Of a stretch of DNA of 64,000 bases, positions 29,105 to 41,200 are shown piece by piece. Below the pieces are notes generated by a model. It was not told the DNA's origin. It saw nothing but the letters and a program-made list of their open reading frames with translations, and ran no database searches. Position 1 is the stretch's first letter; every line of letters begins with the position of its first letter. Source of the DNA: JAVDCA01 sp035293985 (GTDB lineage Bacteria; Pseudomonadota; Alphaproteobacteria; Rhizobiales; Xanthobacteraceae); the NCBI GenBank assembly GCA_035293985.1, contig DATGLS010000045.1:186001-250000 (forward strand). The letters run 5' to 3'. Made by a program: the position numbers and the translations under genes.

Positions 29105-30078
29105 GGCGACGCGAATTCATCACCCTCGTTGCAAGTGCGGCCCTTTGGCCATCCGCGGGGCGGGCGGTCGCTGACCGCCCGCCACGACGCCTGGGCTTCC
29201 TCTCCACCAACACGTCCGCAGCGGGGAAATCGCTGTTGAAGTGCCTCATGTCGGGCCTGCGCGACCGTGGTTGGGTCGACGGCACGACGCTTGCGCTCGA
29301 CCTGCGATGGGGAGGAGAGCCCGGCGATTATGCCGCTGCCGCGGCCGAGCTCGTGCGGCTCGAGCCGGATGTGATCGTGACCACCGGCACACCGGCGACG
29401 CTGGCCGTGCAGCGGGCGACGTCCCGGATTCCCGTGGTCTTCGTCGCGGTGAGCGACCCGGTCGCAAGCAAGATGGTCGCCAGCATTGCCCGGCCCGGCG
29501 GCAATATCACTGGCGTATCCAATTTCCTTCCTGCGACGACGGCGAAGCTCGTCGACTATCTGCGCACCGCGGCGTCGGAGGTGCGGCGTGTGGCGGTGCT
29601 CTACGATACGGCCAATCCGGGCAAGCTGCTCGATTTCTTCGAGTTGCAAAACGCGGGCGCGACGGCACGGATCGAGATCGTGTCGGCGGGTGTGCGCGCC
29701 TCGAGCGATCTGGACCAGGCGTTCGCGATGATTCTGCAGTCGCACTGCAACGGCCTCATCACGTTGCAGGACGGCGTGACGCTCGGAAGCCGAGCGCGCA
29801 TCGTCGCGTTTGCCGCGGCGAACCGTCTGCCGGCAATATACCAGATCAGGGAGTTCGCCGACGCGGGAGGCTTGATGTCCTACGGGCTGAATTACTGCCA
29901 GCACTACCGGAGCGCTGCGCCCTACATCGATCGGATTCTCAAGGGTGCCAAGCCGGTGGATCTGCCGGTCGAGCTGCCCACGACTTTCGAGCTCGTCATC
30001 AATCTGAAGACCGCCAAAGCGCTCGGTCTGGAGATTCCGGCAATCCTGGCCGCGATTGCCGACGAAATCATTGAATAG
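29101..30078 (+). CDS. Periplasmic substrate-binding protein (PF04392), array copy 6
   Basis: This 325-residue member starts MRRREFITLVASAALWP and has LRDRGWVDGTTLALDLRW, RIPVVFVAVSDPVASKMV, RPGGNITGVSNF and GGLMSYGLNYCQHY. Its end reads IAADEIIE-like (LAAIADEIIE). It is the last of the run; the hybrid histidine kinase begins 20 bases after its stop. That closeness makes it the best candidate for a binding protein that presents its ligand to the kinase, if any does (inference). Confidence 0.9.
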   Translation: MRRREFITLVASAALWPSAGRAVADRPPRRLGFLSTNTSAAGKSLLKCLMSGLRDRGWVDGTTLALDLRWGGEPGDYAAAAAELVRLEPDVIVTTGTPATLAVQRATSRIPVVFVAVSDPVASKMVASIARPGGNITGVSNFLPATTAKLVDYLRTAASEVRRVAVLYDTANPGKLLDFFELQNAGATARIEIVSAGVRASSDLDQAFAMILQSHCNGLITLQDGVTLGSRARIVAFAAANRLPAIYQIREFADAGGLMSYGLNYCQHYRSAAPYIDRILKGAKPVDLPVELPTTFELVINLKTAKALGLEIPAILAAIADEIIE

Positions 30079-30098
30079 AGACACAGGAGACGGCGGGC

Positions 30099-33337
<3,239 letters not shown>

Positions 33338-33341
<4 letters not shown>

Positions 33342-33730
33342 TCAAGCTTCTCTACGTCGAGGACAACGACGACAACATCTATATGCTGCAGATGCGCCTC
33401 GAGCTCACGGGCGAGTTCGAGGTCCTGGTGGCACGCGATGGCGAGGCCGGCTGCGCGCTCGCCGCCGCGCAGCGGCCCGACATCATCCTCATGGATCTCG
33501 AGATGCCCGGCATCGACGGCTGGGAGGCGACCCGCCGGCTCAAGAATGATGCGCAGACGCGCGACATCCCGGTGATCGCGCTGTCCGCCCATGCGCTCGC
33601 CGGCATGCGCGAGAAAGCACTCGCCGCAGGCTGCGATGAATTCGATACGAAGCCGGTCGACTTCGATCGGCTGCTCGCTATCATTCGTAACTTGGTGCCG
33701 GCACACGCTACTGGCAAAGCGAGCCCGTAA
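33338..33730 (+). CDS. Single-domain response regulator (DivK/CheY-like)
   Basis: This 130-residue stand-alone receiver starts VIKLLYVEDNDDNIYMLQ. It has phosphoacceptor aspartate in ILMDLEMPGIDGWEATRRL, threonine/serine in IALSAHAL and lysine in TKPVDFDRL. It has no output domain, so it should relay phosphate or bind a partner. The start is a GTG overlapping the kinase stop (GTGA), which puts it under the same translation unit and makes it the likely target of that kinase. An ATG within its own stop (TAATG) opens the decayed peptidase. Confidence 0.9.
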
Positions 33731-34115
33731 TGTCCTCTTCCGGCGGGCGCGGACATGGTCTGCTCGGGGTGGTCGCCGTCGTCATCGGCGGCGCGCGATC
33801 TACTTCCTCGCCTTCGTCGGGACGCTTGCGGCCCGTCCGCTGGTGCGCGCCTCGATCGGGTCATTCCGCGCGCACATGAATTTCCCGACCATCGGCGGGG
33901 TCGCGCCGGCGTCGATCCCGGGAATCGATTGGTCCGATCACTGGGCGTTCGAGCAGGCCGGCTTTCCGGCGGTCATGCTCACCGATACGGCGCCGTTCCG
34001 CTACCCCTGCTAACACACGGCCCTCGATACGCCCGACAGGATCGACTTCGAGCGGCTGGCCCGCGTGGTCAAAGGCATCGAGCACATGGTGCGCGATGCG
34101 GCGCGCGGCTTATAG
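33730..34115 (+). pseudogene. Relic of an M28 peptidase gene (second copy of 14683-15708)
   Basis: The fragment begins with a short anchor-like start (MSSSGGRGHGLLGVVAVVIGGA), then jumps, with a frame change, straight into the last third of the M28 peptidase: FLAFVGTLAARPLVRAS, GGVAPASIPGIDWSDHWAFEQ, and MLTDTAPFRYPC. The TAT/TAC tyrosine codon of the zinc-binding CYHTALD in the intact gene is TAA here (34011-34013). Homology continues after that stop through HTALDTPDRIDFERLARVVKGIE to a TAG at 34113. About 200 residues with most of the metal site are deleted, so it cannot be active. Confidence 0.85.
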
Positions 34116-34197
34116 CCCGCATGAAGCGAAGCGGAATGCGGGCTATGCCTATCCGCTGAGGGGCTGAGCCCGGATTCCGCTTCGCTCCATCCGGGCT
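34112..34197. repeat. REP-like block A: two hairpins
   Basis: The first hairpin has arms ATAGCCCGCAT (34112-34122) and ATGCGGGCTAT (34136-34146) around a 13-base loop, GAAGCGAAGCGGA. The second has AGCCCGGAT (34167-34175) and ATCCGGGCT (34189-34197) around a loop that is nearly the reverse complement of the first. This is a BIME-like pair, starting within the stop region of the peptidase relic. A block of the same family in reverse order lies at 35185-35251. Confidence 0.75.
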
Positions 34198-34223
34198 ACG
34201 CAGGCCGGGTCCGCAACGCCGAT

Positions 34224-34607
34224 CTAGCGCGACGTGCACGCCCAGACGCGCAGGCTGCAATTGCTGGCGATCTTGCTGCACTCCATCATCGCCCGGCCGA
34301 CTGCCGCGTTCTTGTCACGCGACGTGCCCCAGCCGTGGCCACCACGACCGGAGACGTAGGCGCCGCACGTGTTCCTGAACGTCAGGACGTGAGTGCACCT
34401 GCCGCTGCACTTCTGGAGCGCCATGTGCTCGGCCGTGTCGTGGTCCTCGAAGTTGACCTCCCAGGCCCAGGCGTCATTGGGGCCATAAGCCACTGCGCCC
34501 CAGCAGTCGCCGACGGTGCATCTGGCCATGGCTGGCGAGGAGATGATCGACAGACCTGCGATCAGGGCGAGACCGTAAAGTGCAGACTTCCAATGAGCGG
34601 CAATCTT
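34224..34607 (-). CDS. Small secreted cysteine-rich protein, DUF4189-like
   Basis: This 127-residue protein has a cleavable signal (MKIAAHWKSALYGLALIAGL to about residue 28, cut after PAMA). The mature part reads CTVGDCWGAVAYGPNDAWAW, then repeated cysteines in KCSGRCTHVLTFRNTCGAY, MMECSKIASNC and a final WACTSR. The cysteine pattern suggests several disulfides and fits DUF4189-type small exported proteins; function is unknown. GGGGGAAAA eight bases before the ATG at 34607 fixes the start; the longer frame to 34682 has none. It lies between the two inverted REP-like blocks. Confidence 0.78.
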   Translation of the reverse strand, partial: KIAAHWKSALYGLALIAGLSIISSPAMARCTVGDCWGAVAYGPNDAWAWEVNFEDHDTAEHMALQKCSGRCTHVLTFRNTCGAYVSGRGGHGWGTSRDKNAAVGRAMMECSKIASNCSLRVWACTSR

Positions 34608-34741
34608 CATGAGCTTTTCCCCCATTTGTCGTCCGGCAACGACCGGAGTTCCGGTCCCTTGAGATTGTAACAATAGAAACATTACGTCAATGCAAGCGCA
34701 TCAGCCATGAGATCGAGTCGCCGGCAAGCAGCGCGAGCAGC

Positions 34742-35230
34742 TCAAGCGGCGTGGCTTTGGAACAAGACGACGTGCCAGTTGCCGCGCTCGTCTGATGCCA
34801 GCCTGATCTCGAAGGGAACTCCGAAGCTGTAATCGAGATCCACTGTATCCGGGTCGACCGTGCGGCCCATGATCCAGCGCCGAAGCCGATTGCCATACGA
34901 CTGGCCGCCCGCGCGAAGGCCGGCGAAAGTCGCCGACCGGTGCAACGGAAAGGTGTCGATCGCCAATTGGCGCCGCAGCTTGGCCTCGAATTCGGCGAGG
35001 GACGTCCCAACCGGCGCATTCCGCCCTGTCAGCCGGTGAGCCGTCTGCAAATCGCCGACGTTGATACGATCAATGAAGCTGTTCGCGACCGCGATGGCAG
35101 CCGTCGGCACATGGGTCCGCGAGGTCAGGCCAAGTCCTGCAGCGGCGGCGAAAGCGGTCAGCGCGATGAGCGGAGTAATTGCGTAGCCCGGACGGAGCGC
35201 AAGCGAAATCCGGGATGACCGTCCGCGCAT
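34742..35230 (-). CDS. Hypothetical membrane-anchored protein, start inside a repeat
   Basis: This 162-residue protein of unknown family has one N-terminal hydrophobic segment (about residues 18-36, YAITPLIALTAFAAAAGLGL). A soluble part follows (NSFIDRINVGDLQTAHRLTG ... FEIRLASDERGNWHVVLFQS) that resembles small extracytoplasmic domains of about 120 residues. The ATG at 35230 and the next 15 codons lie within the REP-like block B, so the present N-terminus was probably supplied by the repeat. I see no good ribosome-binding site. No start codon is evident between the repeat and the hydrophobic segment. Confidence 0.6.
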   Translation of the reverse strand: MRGRSSRISLALRPGYAITPLIALTAFAAAAGLGLTSRTHVPTAAIAVANSFIDRINVGDLQTAHRLTGRNAPVGTSLAEFEAKLRRQLAIDTFPLHRSATFAGLRAGGQSYGNRLRRWIMGRTVDPDTVDLDYSFGVPFEIRLASDERGNWHVVLFQSHAA

Positions 35231-35251
35231 TCCGCTCGGCTCTATGCGGGC
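35185..35251. repeat. REP-like block B, reversed relative to block A
   Basis: An imperfect hairpin AGCCCGGAC/ATCCGGGAT (35185-35216) is followed by CCGCGCAT/ATGCGGGC (35223-35251). The loops carry the same CGCTTCG-type sequence as block A, but the two hairpin types appear in the opposite order. The two blocks therefore form a large inverted pair around the two small genes at 34.2-35.2 kb. Confidence 0.65.
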
Positions 35252-35266
35252 TGCAAACCCACTCGC

Positions 35267-36706
35267 TCACACGTTCATCTGGGTGACGAACTTGGTCACC
35301 AGATACGCGTCGAGCGCGTCGGCGCCGCCTTCGGTGCCGTAGCCGGAATCCTTCACGCCGCCGAACGGCACCTCGGGCAGCGCGAGCCCGTGGTGATTGA
35401 TCGAGATCATGCCGGTCTCGATCGATGCGCCGAGCGCGGCCGCGGTCTTCTCCGAGCGCGTATACGCATAGGCTGCGAGCCCATAGGGCAGCCGGTTCGC
35501 CTCGGTCACCACTTCCTCGAAGGTGTCGAACGAGCCGATCACCGCGACCGGGCCGAACGGCTCCTCGTTCATGATGCGCGCCTCGCGCGACACGTGGGTA
35601 AGCACGGTCGGCTCGTAGAAATAGCCCTTGTTGCCGATGCGGCGGCCGCCGGTCTCGACCGTGGCGCCTTTGGCGACCGCATCGCCGACGAACGCCTCGA
35701 TCGCGTCGAGCCGCCGCGAATGGGCGAGCGGGCCCATGCGGGTCTTCTCGTCGAGTCCGTCGCCGACCTTCACGGCTTTCGCCGCATTGACGAACTTGCC
35801 GACGAACTCCTCATAGACCGGCTTCTGCACCAGGAAGCGGGTCGGAGCAACGCACACCTGGCCGGCATTGCGGAACTTGTTGGCGGCGAGGATCTTCGAC
35901 GCCGCATCGACGTCGGCATCGGCGAAGACCATCGCGGGCGCATGCCCGCCGAGCTCCATGGTGACCCGCTTCATGTGCTGGCCCGCCATCGCGGCGAGGT
36001 GCTTGCCGACCGCGGTCGAGCCCGTGAAGGAGATCTTGCGCACCACCGGGTGCGGGATCAGGTAGGACGAGATGTCGCCCGGCACGCCGAACACGAGATT
36101 GATCGCGCCCTGCGGCACGCCCGCCTTGGCATAGGCGTCGATCAGGCCCGCGCACGCCGCCGGCGTCTCCTCCGGGCCCTTGATGATGATCGCGCAACCG
36201 GCCGCGAGCGCCATCGAGCACTTGCGCACCGCCTGGTTGATCGGGAAATTCCACGGCGTGAAGGCCGCGACCACGCCCACCGGCTCTTTCAGCTCGAGCT
36301 GGTAGACGCCGTCCATGCGCGGCGGGATGGTGCGGCCATAGGCGCGGCGCGCTTCCTCGGCGAACCAGTCGATCACGTCGGCGCCCGCGAGCGTCTCGCC
36401 CTTGGCCTCGACCAGCGGCTTGCCCTGCTCCATGGTCATCAGGGTCGCGATCTGGTCGGCATTGCTGCGCAGGATATCGGCCGCCTTGCGCAGCACCTTG
36501 TAGCGCTCGTGGGCCGGCACCTTGCGCCAGGCCGCAAAACCCTTCTGCGCCGCCGCGAGCGCGAGATCGAGATCGGCCTTCTCGGCATGCGCGACCTTGC
36601 CGATCGCCTCACCCGTCGCCGGATTGATCACGTCGAGCGTCTTCCCGCTCGCGGCCGGCTGCCATTTGCCATCGATGAAGAGCTGGACGTCGGAATAGGT
36701 CGCCAT
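35267..36706 (-). CDS. gabD: NAD(P)-dependent succinate-semialdehyde dehydrogenase
   Basis: This 479-residue aldehyde dehydrogenase of the GabD-type group oxidises succinate semialdehyde to succinate, linking GABA-type degradation to the TCA cycle. It starts MATYSDVQLFIDGKWQPA and has the cofactor region FTPWNFPINQAVRK, FTGSTAVGKHLA, the general base in ELGGHAPAMVF, and the nucleophile in NAGQVCVAPTRF. It ends with GYGTEGGADALDAYLVTKFV. Length and these motifs fit GabD, but related semialdehyde substrates cannot be excluded. GGAGACC upstream supports the start. It is monocistronic and divergent from tyrS; no GABA transaminase is adjacent. Confidence 0.85.
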   Translation of the reverse strand: MATYSDVQLFIDGKWQPAASGKTLDVINPATGEAIGKVAHAEKADLDLALAAAQKGFAAWRKVPAHERYKVLRKAADILRSNADQIATLMTMEQGKPLVEAKGETLAGADVIDWFAEEARRAYGRTIPPRMDGVYQLELKEPVGVVAAFTPWNFPINQAVRKCSMALAAGCAIIIKGPEETPAACAGLIDAYAKAGVPQGAINLVFGVPGDISSYLIPHPVVRKISFTGSTAVGKHLAAMAGQHMKRVTMELGGHAPAMVFADADVDAASKILAANKFRNAGQVCVAPTRFLVQKPVYEEFVGKFVNAAKAVKVGDGLDEKTRMGPLAHSRRLDAIEAFVGDAVAKGATVETGGRRIGNKGYFYEPTVLTHVSREARIMNEEPFGPVAVIGSFDTFEEVVTEANRLPYGLAAYAYTRSEKTAAALGASIETGMISINHHGLALPEVPFGGVKDSGYGTEGGADALDAYLVTKFVTQMNV

Positions 36707-37014
36707 TTTGGGGGTCTCCTTCGCGAAGGCCGGCTCGCGCCATCGGCTGCGGCAATCGACTTTTCCCGGCCGGGCCCGCCCTCTTTTATCGGCGCGCGGC
36801 CGTGTTGGAAAGCCGGGTCCGGATCGATCCGGCGGCGCGATGATGCCGTCCATCAGCGGACACCGATCGCCCGCACCCCGAGCCCCTCGCGTCGGTTTCA
36901 ATCCGCCAACGAACCTGTTACACCACCGGCGCAATTCGCGACACCGTCATGCCTGGCCCCTCATCGAACGTTCGTCCCCGGCCATGACACCGCGGCATGA
37001 CGATTCATCAAATC
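36707..37014. other. Intergenic region between gabD and tyrS
   Basis: This 308-base divergent region must carry both promoters, but I see no convincing -35/-10 pair, operator palindrome, T-box-like leader or small RNA in it. Confidence 0.4.
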
Positions 37015-38268
37015 ATGAGCGCTTACAAATCCGAATTCCTCAAGGTCCTGTCGGAGCGTGGATTCATCCACCAGATATCCGATCCGGCTCTCGACCAGTT
37101 GGCCGCGGAGCGCAAGGTCGTCGCCTATGTGGGCTACGACTGCACCGCGCCCTCGCTGCACATCGGCCACCTGCTCTCGATGATGATGCTGCATTGGCTG
37201 CAGCAGTCGGGCAACAAGCCGATCGCGCTGATGGGCGGCGGCACGACGCGCGTCGGCGACCCGTCCGGGCGCGACGAGTCGCGCCAGCTCCTGAGCTATG
37301 AGCGGATCGAGGCGAACAAGGACAGCATCAAAGGCACATTCGCCAAGCTGCTCAGGTTCGGCGACGGCGCGTCCGATGCCGCGATGCTCGACAATGCCGA
37401 GTGGCTGGTCCCGCTCAACTATCTCGAGACCCTGCGCGACGTCGGCCGGCATTTCTCGATCAACCGCATGCTGACCATGGATTCGGTGAAGCTGCGGCTC
37501 GAGCGCGAGCATGAGCTGTCGTTCATCGAGTTCAACTACATGATCCTGCAGGCCTACGATTTCGTCGAGCTTGCCCGCCGCTACGGCTGCAACCTGCAAA
37601 TGGGCGGCTCCGACCAATGGGGCAACATCGTCAACGGCATCGATCTCGGCCGGCGCATGGGCACGCACCAGCTCTATGCGCTCACCTGCCCGCTGCTGAC
37701 CACAGCCTCCGGCGCCAAGATGGGCAAGACCGCGGCCGGCGCGGTCTGGCTCAACGGCGACATGCTCGCGCCCTACGACTACTGGCAGTACTGGCGCAAC
37801 ACCGAGGACGGCGACGTCGCGCGCTTCCTCAAGCTGTTCACCCTGCTGCCGCTCGACGACATCGCCCGGCTCGCGGCGCTCGCCGGCGCCGAGATCAACG
37901 AAGCCAAGAAGGTGCTGGCAACGGAAGCGACCGCGCTCATGCACGGTCGCGAGGCGGCCGAGGCGGCGGAGAAAACCGCGCGGCAGACCTTCGAGGAAGG
38001 AACGCTCGCGGCGAGCCTGCCGACGATCGAAATCGCCATGGCCGAGCTCGACAAGGGCATCGGCGTGCTAACCGCGTTTGCGGAAAGGACCGGCCTCGTC
38101 GCCTCGAACGGCGAGGCGCGCCGTCAGATCAAGGCCGGTGGCCTGCGGGTCAACGACAAGCCGGTCAGCAACGAGAAGATGGTGCTGACGGCGGGCGAGC
38201 TGACCGCCGAGGGCGTGATCAAGCTGTCACTCGGCCGCAAGCGGCACGTGCTGCTCAAGCCGGTGTGA
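37015..38268 (+). CDS. tyrS: Tyrosyl-tRNA synthetase
   Basis: This class I aminoacyl-tRNA synthetase charges tRNA-Tyr. The 417-residue protein has the HIGH motif in SLHIGHLLSMMML, tyrosine-pocket segments YVGYDCTAPS and QMGGSDQWGNI, and the KMSKS loop in its TyrRS form KMGKTAAGAV. An S4 RNA-binding domain sits at the C-terminus (GEARRQIKAGGLRVND). ATG at 37015 (MSAYKSEFL) matches family starts; an ATG six codons earlier is possible. It is convergent with the AsmA-like gene, with only 24 bases between the stops. Confidence 0.96.
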   Translation: MSAYKSEFLKVLSERGFIHQISDPALDQLAAERKVVAYVGYDCTAPSLHIGHLLSMMMLHWLQQSGNKPIALMGGGTTRVGDPSGRDESRQLLSYERIEANKDSIKGTFAKLLRFGDGASDAAMLDNAEWLVPLNYLETLRDVGRHFSINRMLTMDSVKLRLEREHELSFIEFNYMILQAYDFVELARRYGCNLQMGGSDQWGNIVNGIDLGRRMGTHQLYALTCPLLTTASGAKMGKTAAGAVWLNGDMLAPYDYWQYWRNTEDGDVARFLKLFTLLPLDDIARLAALAGAEINEAKKVLATEATALMHGREAAEAAEKTARQTFEEGTLAASLPTIEIAMAELDKGIGVLTAFAERTGLVASNGEARRQIKAGGLRVNDKPVSNEKMVLTAGELTAEGVIKLSLGRKRHVLLKPV

Positions 38269-38292
38269 CGGCTTAGCTCGCAATGACCCGAG

Positions 38293-41200
38293 TCAGCGAT
38301 CCCGGTCCGCGTAGCTCGTGCGCGGATCGGGATAGCGCTCGCCCGGCACGCTGCTCGGGAACTCGAACACCTTGCGCAGCAGGCCGGGCGCGAGCGGGGA
38401 GATCGGATTGACCCGCAGGATCGGCGCGTTGGGCGGCCCAACCACCTCGAACGTGATGCCGAACAGGCCTTCCTTGTCGCCGCCGCCGAGGAAGATGCCG
38501 ACGATCGGGATCTGCCCGAACATGTTGTTGATGCCGTAGAGCGGCACGAAGGTGCCGCGCAGACGCACGTCGTTGTTGGCGAAGTCGAGCACGCCGTCCA
38601 TGGTGGCGCCGACGACCGGCCCGCTCACCACCGCGTCGCGCACCGTGAACTTGCCGGGCGAGCGGGTGAAGACGACCCGCATGCGCGAGAACTGCACGCC
38701 GTCGGGCTCCATGCTGGGGGCGCCGGCGGCCACCCGATCGAGCGCGGCCTCGCCCTTCACATGGAAATCGCGCAGGTCGAGGAGGCCCTGTTGCGGCGTC
38801 TGGTTGGGCGTCGGCGGGTCCATGGTGGCCCACAGCTGGCCGCCGACGACGCGCGGATAGGTGTCGGTGAAGCGCAGCAGCGCGCCGGCGTCGGCGCTGT
38901 GAAAATAGAGGACCGGGTGGCCGTCCGTGCCGACGTGCATGTCACCCGTGAAGACCGCATCGACGCCGATCTTGGCCTTGAGCGCAAAGCTCTTGATCAG
39001 CTCGGCGCGGCGCTGCAGGCGGAAGTCCACCGCGCGCAGGGTCTCGCCGCGGAAACCCGCGACGGTGCCGATCTTCACGTCGACGTCGAGGTCGCCGATG
39101 CTGGAGCGTGCCTTAGGGTTGCTCGACGAGGGACCGCCCATGATCGACTTGACGAAGGCGCGGCCGTCATAGACGTCGCCGCGCATCGTCACCTTGAGGA
39201 CGCCGTCCGCCTCGCGCTCGGCCTTGAGGCTCGCCTTGTCCTCGCTGGTCATCCCGAAGACGGGGAAGTTCGCGTTGACGACCTGGCTGTCGCTGTCGAG
39301 CACGACCGATCCCTTGACCGACACGCCGCCGCTGTCGACGACGATGTTGTCGATGCGCGTATCGGCGCCCTTATGGGTCGCCATCGTGAAGGTCGCGGTC
39401 GCCTTCTTGGCGGCCGGCTTGGTCCAGCCGGGCAGCAGGTTGTCGATCTTCGCCTGGGTGAGATCGGCCTCGATCGCGAAGCGCGCATCCTGCTCGCCGG
39501 TCGCCGGGATCTTCGCGCCGAGCCGCACCGACACGGGGCCGGTCAGGCTGCCGTTGAAGTCGAAGCCGAAGCGGCTGCGCGCCGCATCGTCGAACACGCC
39601 CTGCAGGCGCAGCTCGGCGTCGCCGTCGCCACGCGGCTTGCGGTAGTCGATGCTCGCCGGCATGCCGCCGATGCGCACCTCGCCGCGCGCCTGGTATCCG
39701 TCCGGATCGGCGGTGACGCGCAGCGTCTGCGCCTCGACCCGCTGCGCCATCATGAAGTGATCGACGGAGAAATTGGCGACGTCGGCGGTGATGTTGTACT
39801 TCACGCTGCCCGCCGGCATGTCGGGATCGATCGGGAACGTGAGCGCGACCTGCGCCGCCACGGTGCCGCGGCTGCCGGCCGGATCGAGGGGCGAGCCCGA
39901 CGCCGCGCGCAGCCGATCGCTGGCCAGGAACTCGGCTGCCGCCGGCACCGGCCCCTCGATGCGCATGCGCACGCGCGCGGGCGGCTTCTTGATTTGGGTA
40001 TCGGGCACCTCGAAGAGGCCGTTCGCGATCGTGAGGCGCCGGCCGGAGGGCAGATCGATGACGCCGCGCCCGAGCGAGAGGGTCACGTCGCGGCCGTGCA
40101 CGCGCGTGACGAGATCGGCATCACGAATGGGTGGGAGGTCGTCGACTGGCTGCAGCGACGAGCCGCTGATCGCGATCTCCATCGAGAGCCCGTCGTCGGG
40201 CACCGGCGGCCCGCCGTTCTGCAGCGTCGAAAGCGGCGCGTTGGTCGCGATCTCGACGCGGTCGACCATGCCGCCGACGAAATGTTTGTTGGCCCACACG
40301 TGCACCGGTGTGTTCACGAAGGCCGGCCATACCTGCTTGAACGCCGCCATCGTCATATGGCGGCCGGCGGCGCCGATGGCGATGCGCGGATCGCCGGTCG
40401 AGAAATCGACGGAGCCCGACAGCGCGACCGCCACGTTCTGTCCGGCGATATTGGCGTGCTCGATGTCGAGGCGGCGCTTGGCCATATCGAGCCGGCAGAG
40501 CACCGCGATCCGGTTGAGCTGGAGCGAAGCGTCGTCGCCCGGCGCCGGCGCCAGCACGATCGAGCCGCCCGTCAGCCCGATTCGCCACGGCGCGCCGGCC
40601 TGCGCCGGCGCCTCCGCATGGGCGACCAGCGTGAAGCGGTTGCCGCCGGAGACGATCTGGAACGGCGCCGAGAGCGAATGCCGGCTGGCGTCCCAGTCAA
40701 CGCTGACGTCGGCCTGGTCGATCGTGAACTGATTGCTCGGATCCTTGCGGTCCGTGATCGTGCCGGGGCCGAGCCACAGCTTGCCGGAGGCCAGTTGCGG
40801 CATGCCATCGCGGGCGATCTCGGCGCGCAGACTGAGCGACATCGGCAGGTCCGGCTCCATGCCGCCATCGCCGAGGCGCAGCGCGAGTATGAGATCTCGC
40901 ACCATGACCTTGCGCGCCTCGATGCTCACCGCCCGGCGGCCCTCGCCGAGCGGCTTGACGCCGGCGAGCAGCAGCCAGGGATGATCGGGATTGTCCGAGG
41001 AGATGCGCAGCGTCACCTCGCCGGCGCCGTGGCGCGTGAGGCTGAGGTTGATCTTGTCGAAGGTCGACTTCTGCCCGTTGCGCTGGTCGTCGACCGTGAG
41101 GCTGCCGCTCTTGAGGCCGATCTCGCCGAGGTCGTGGCCGTCGAGGCCGAGCGCGTTGATGCTGTCGAGCCAGGCGAGCACCGCGCCGAGATTGTCGAAG

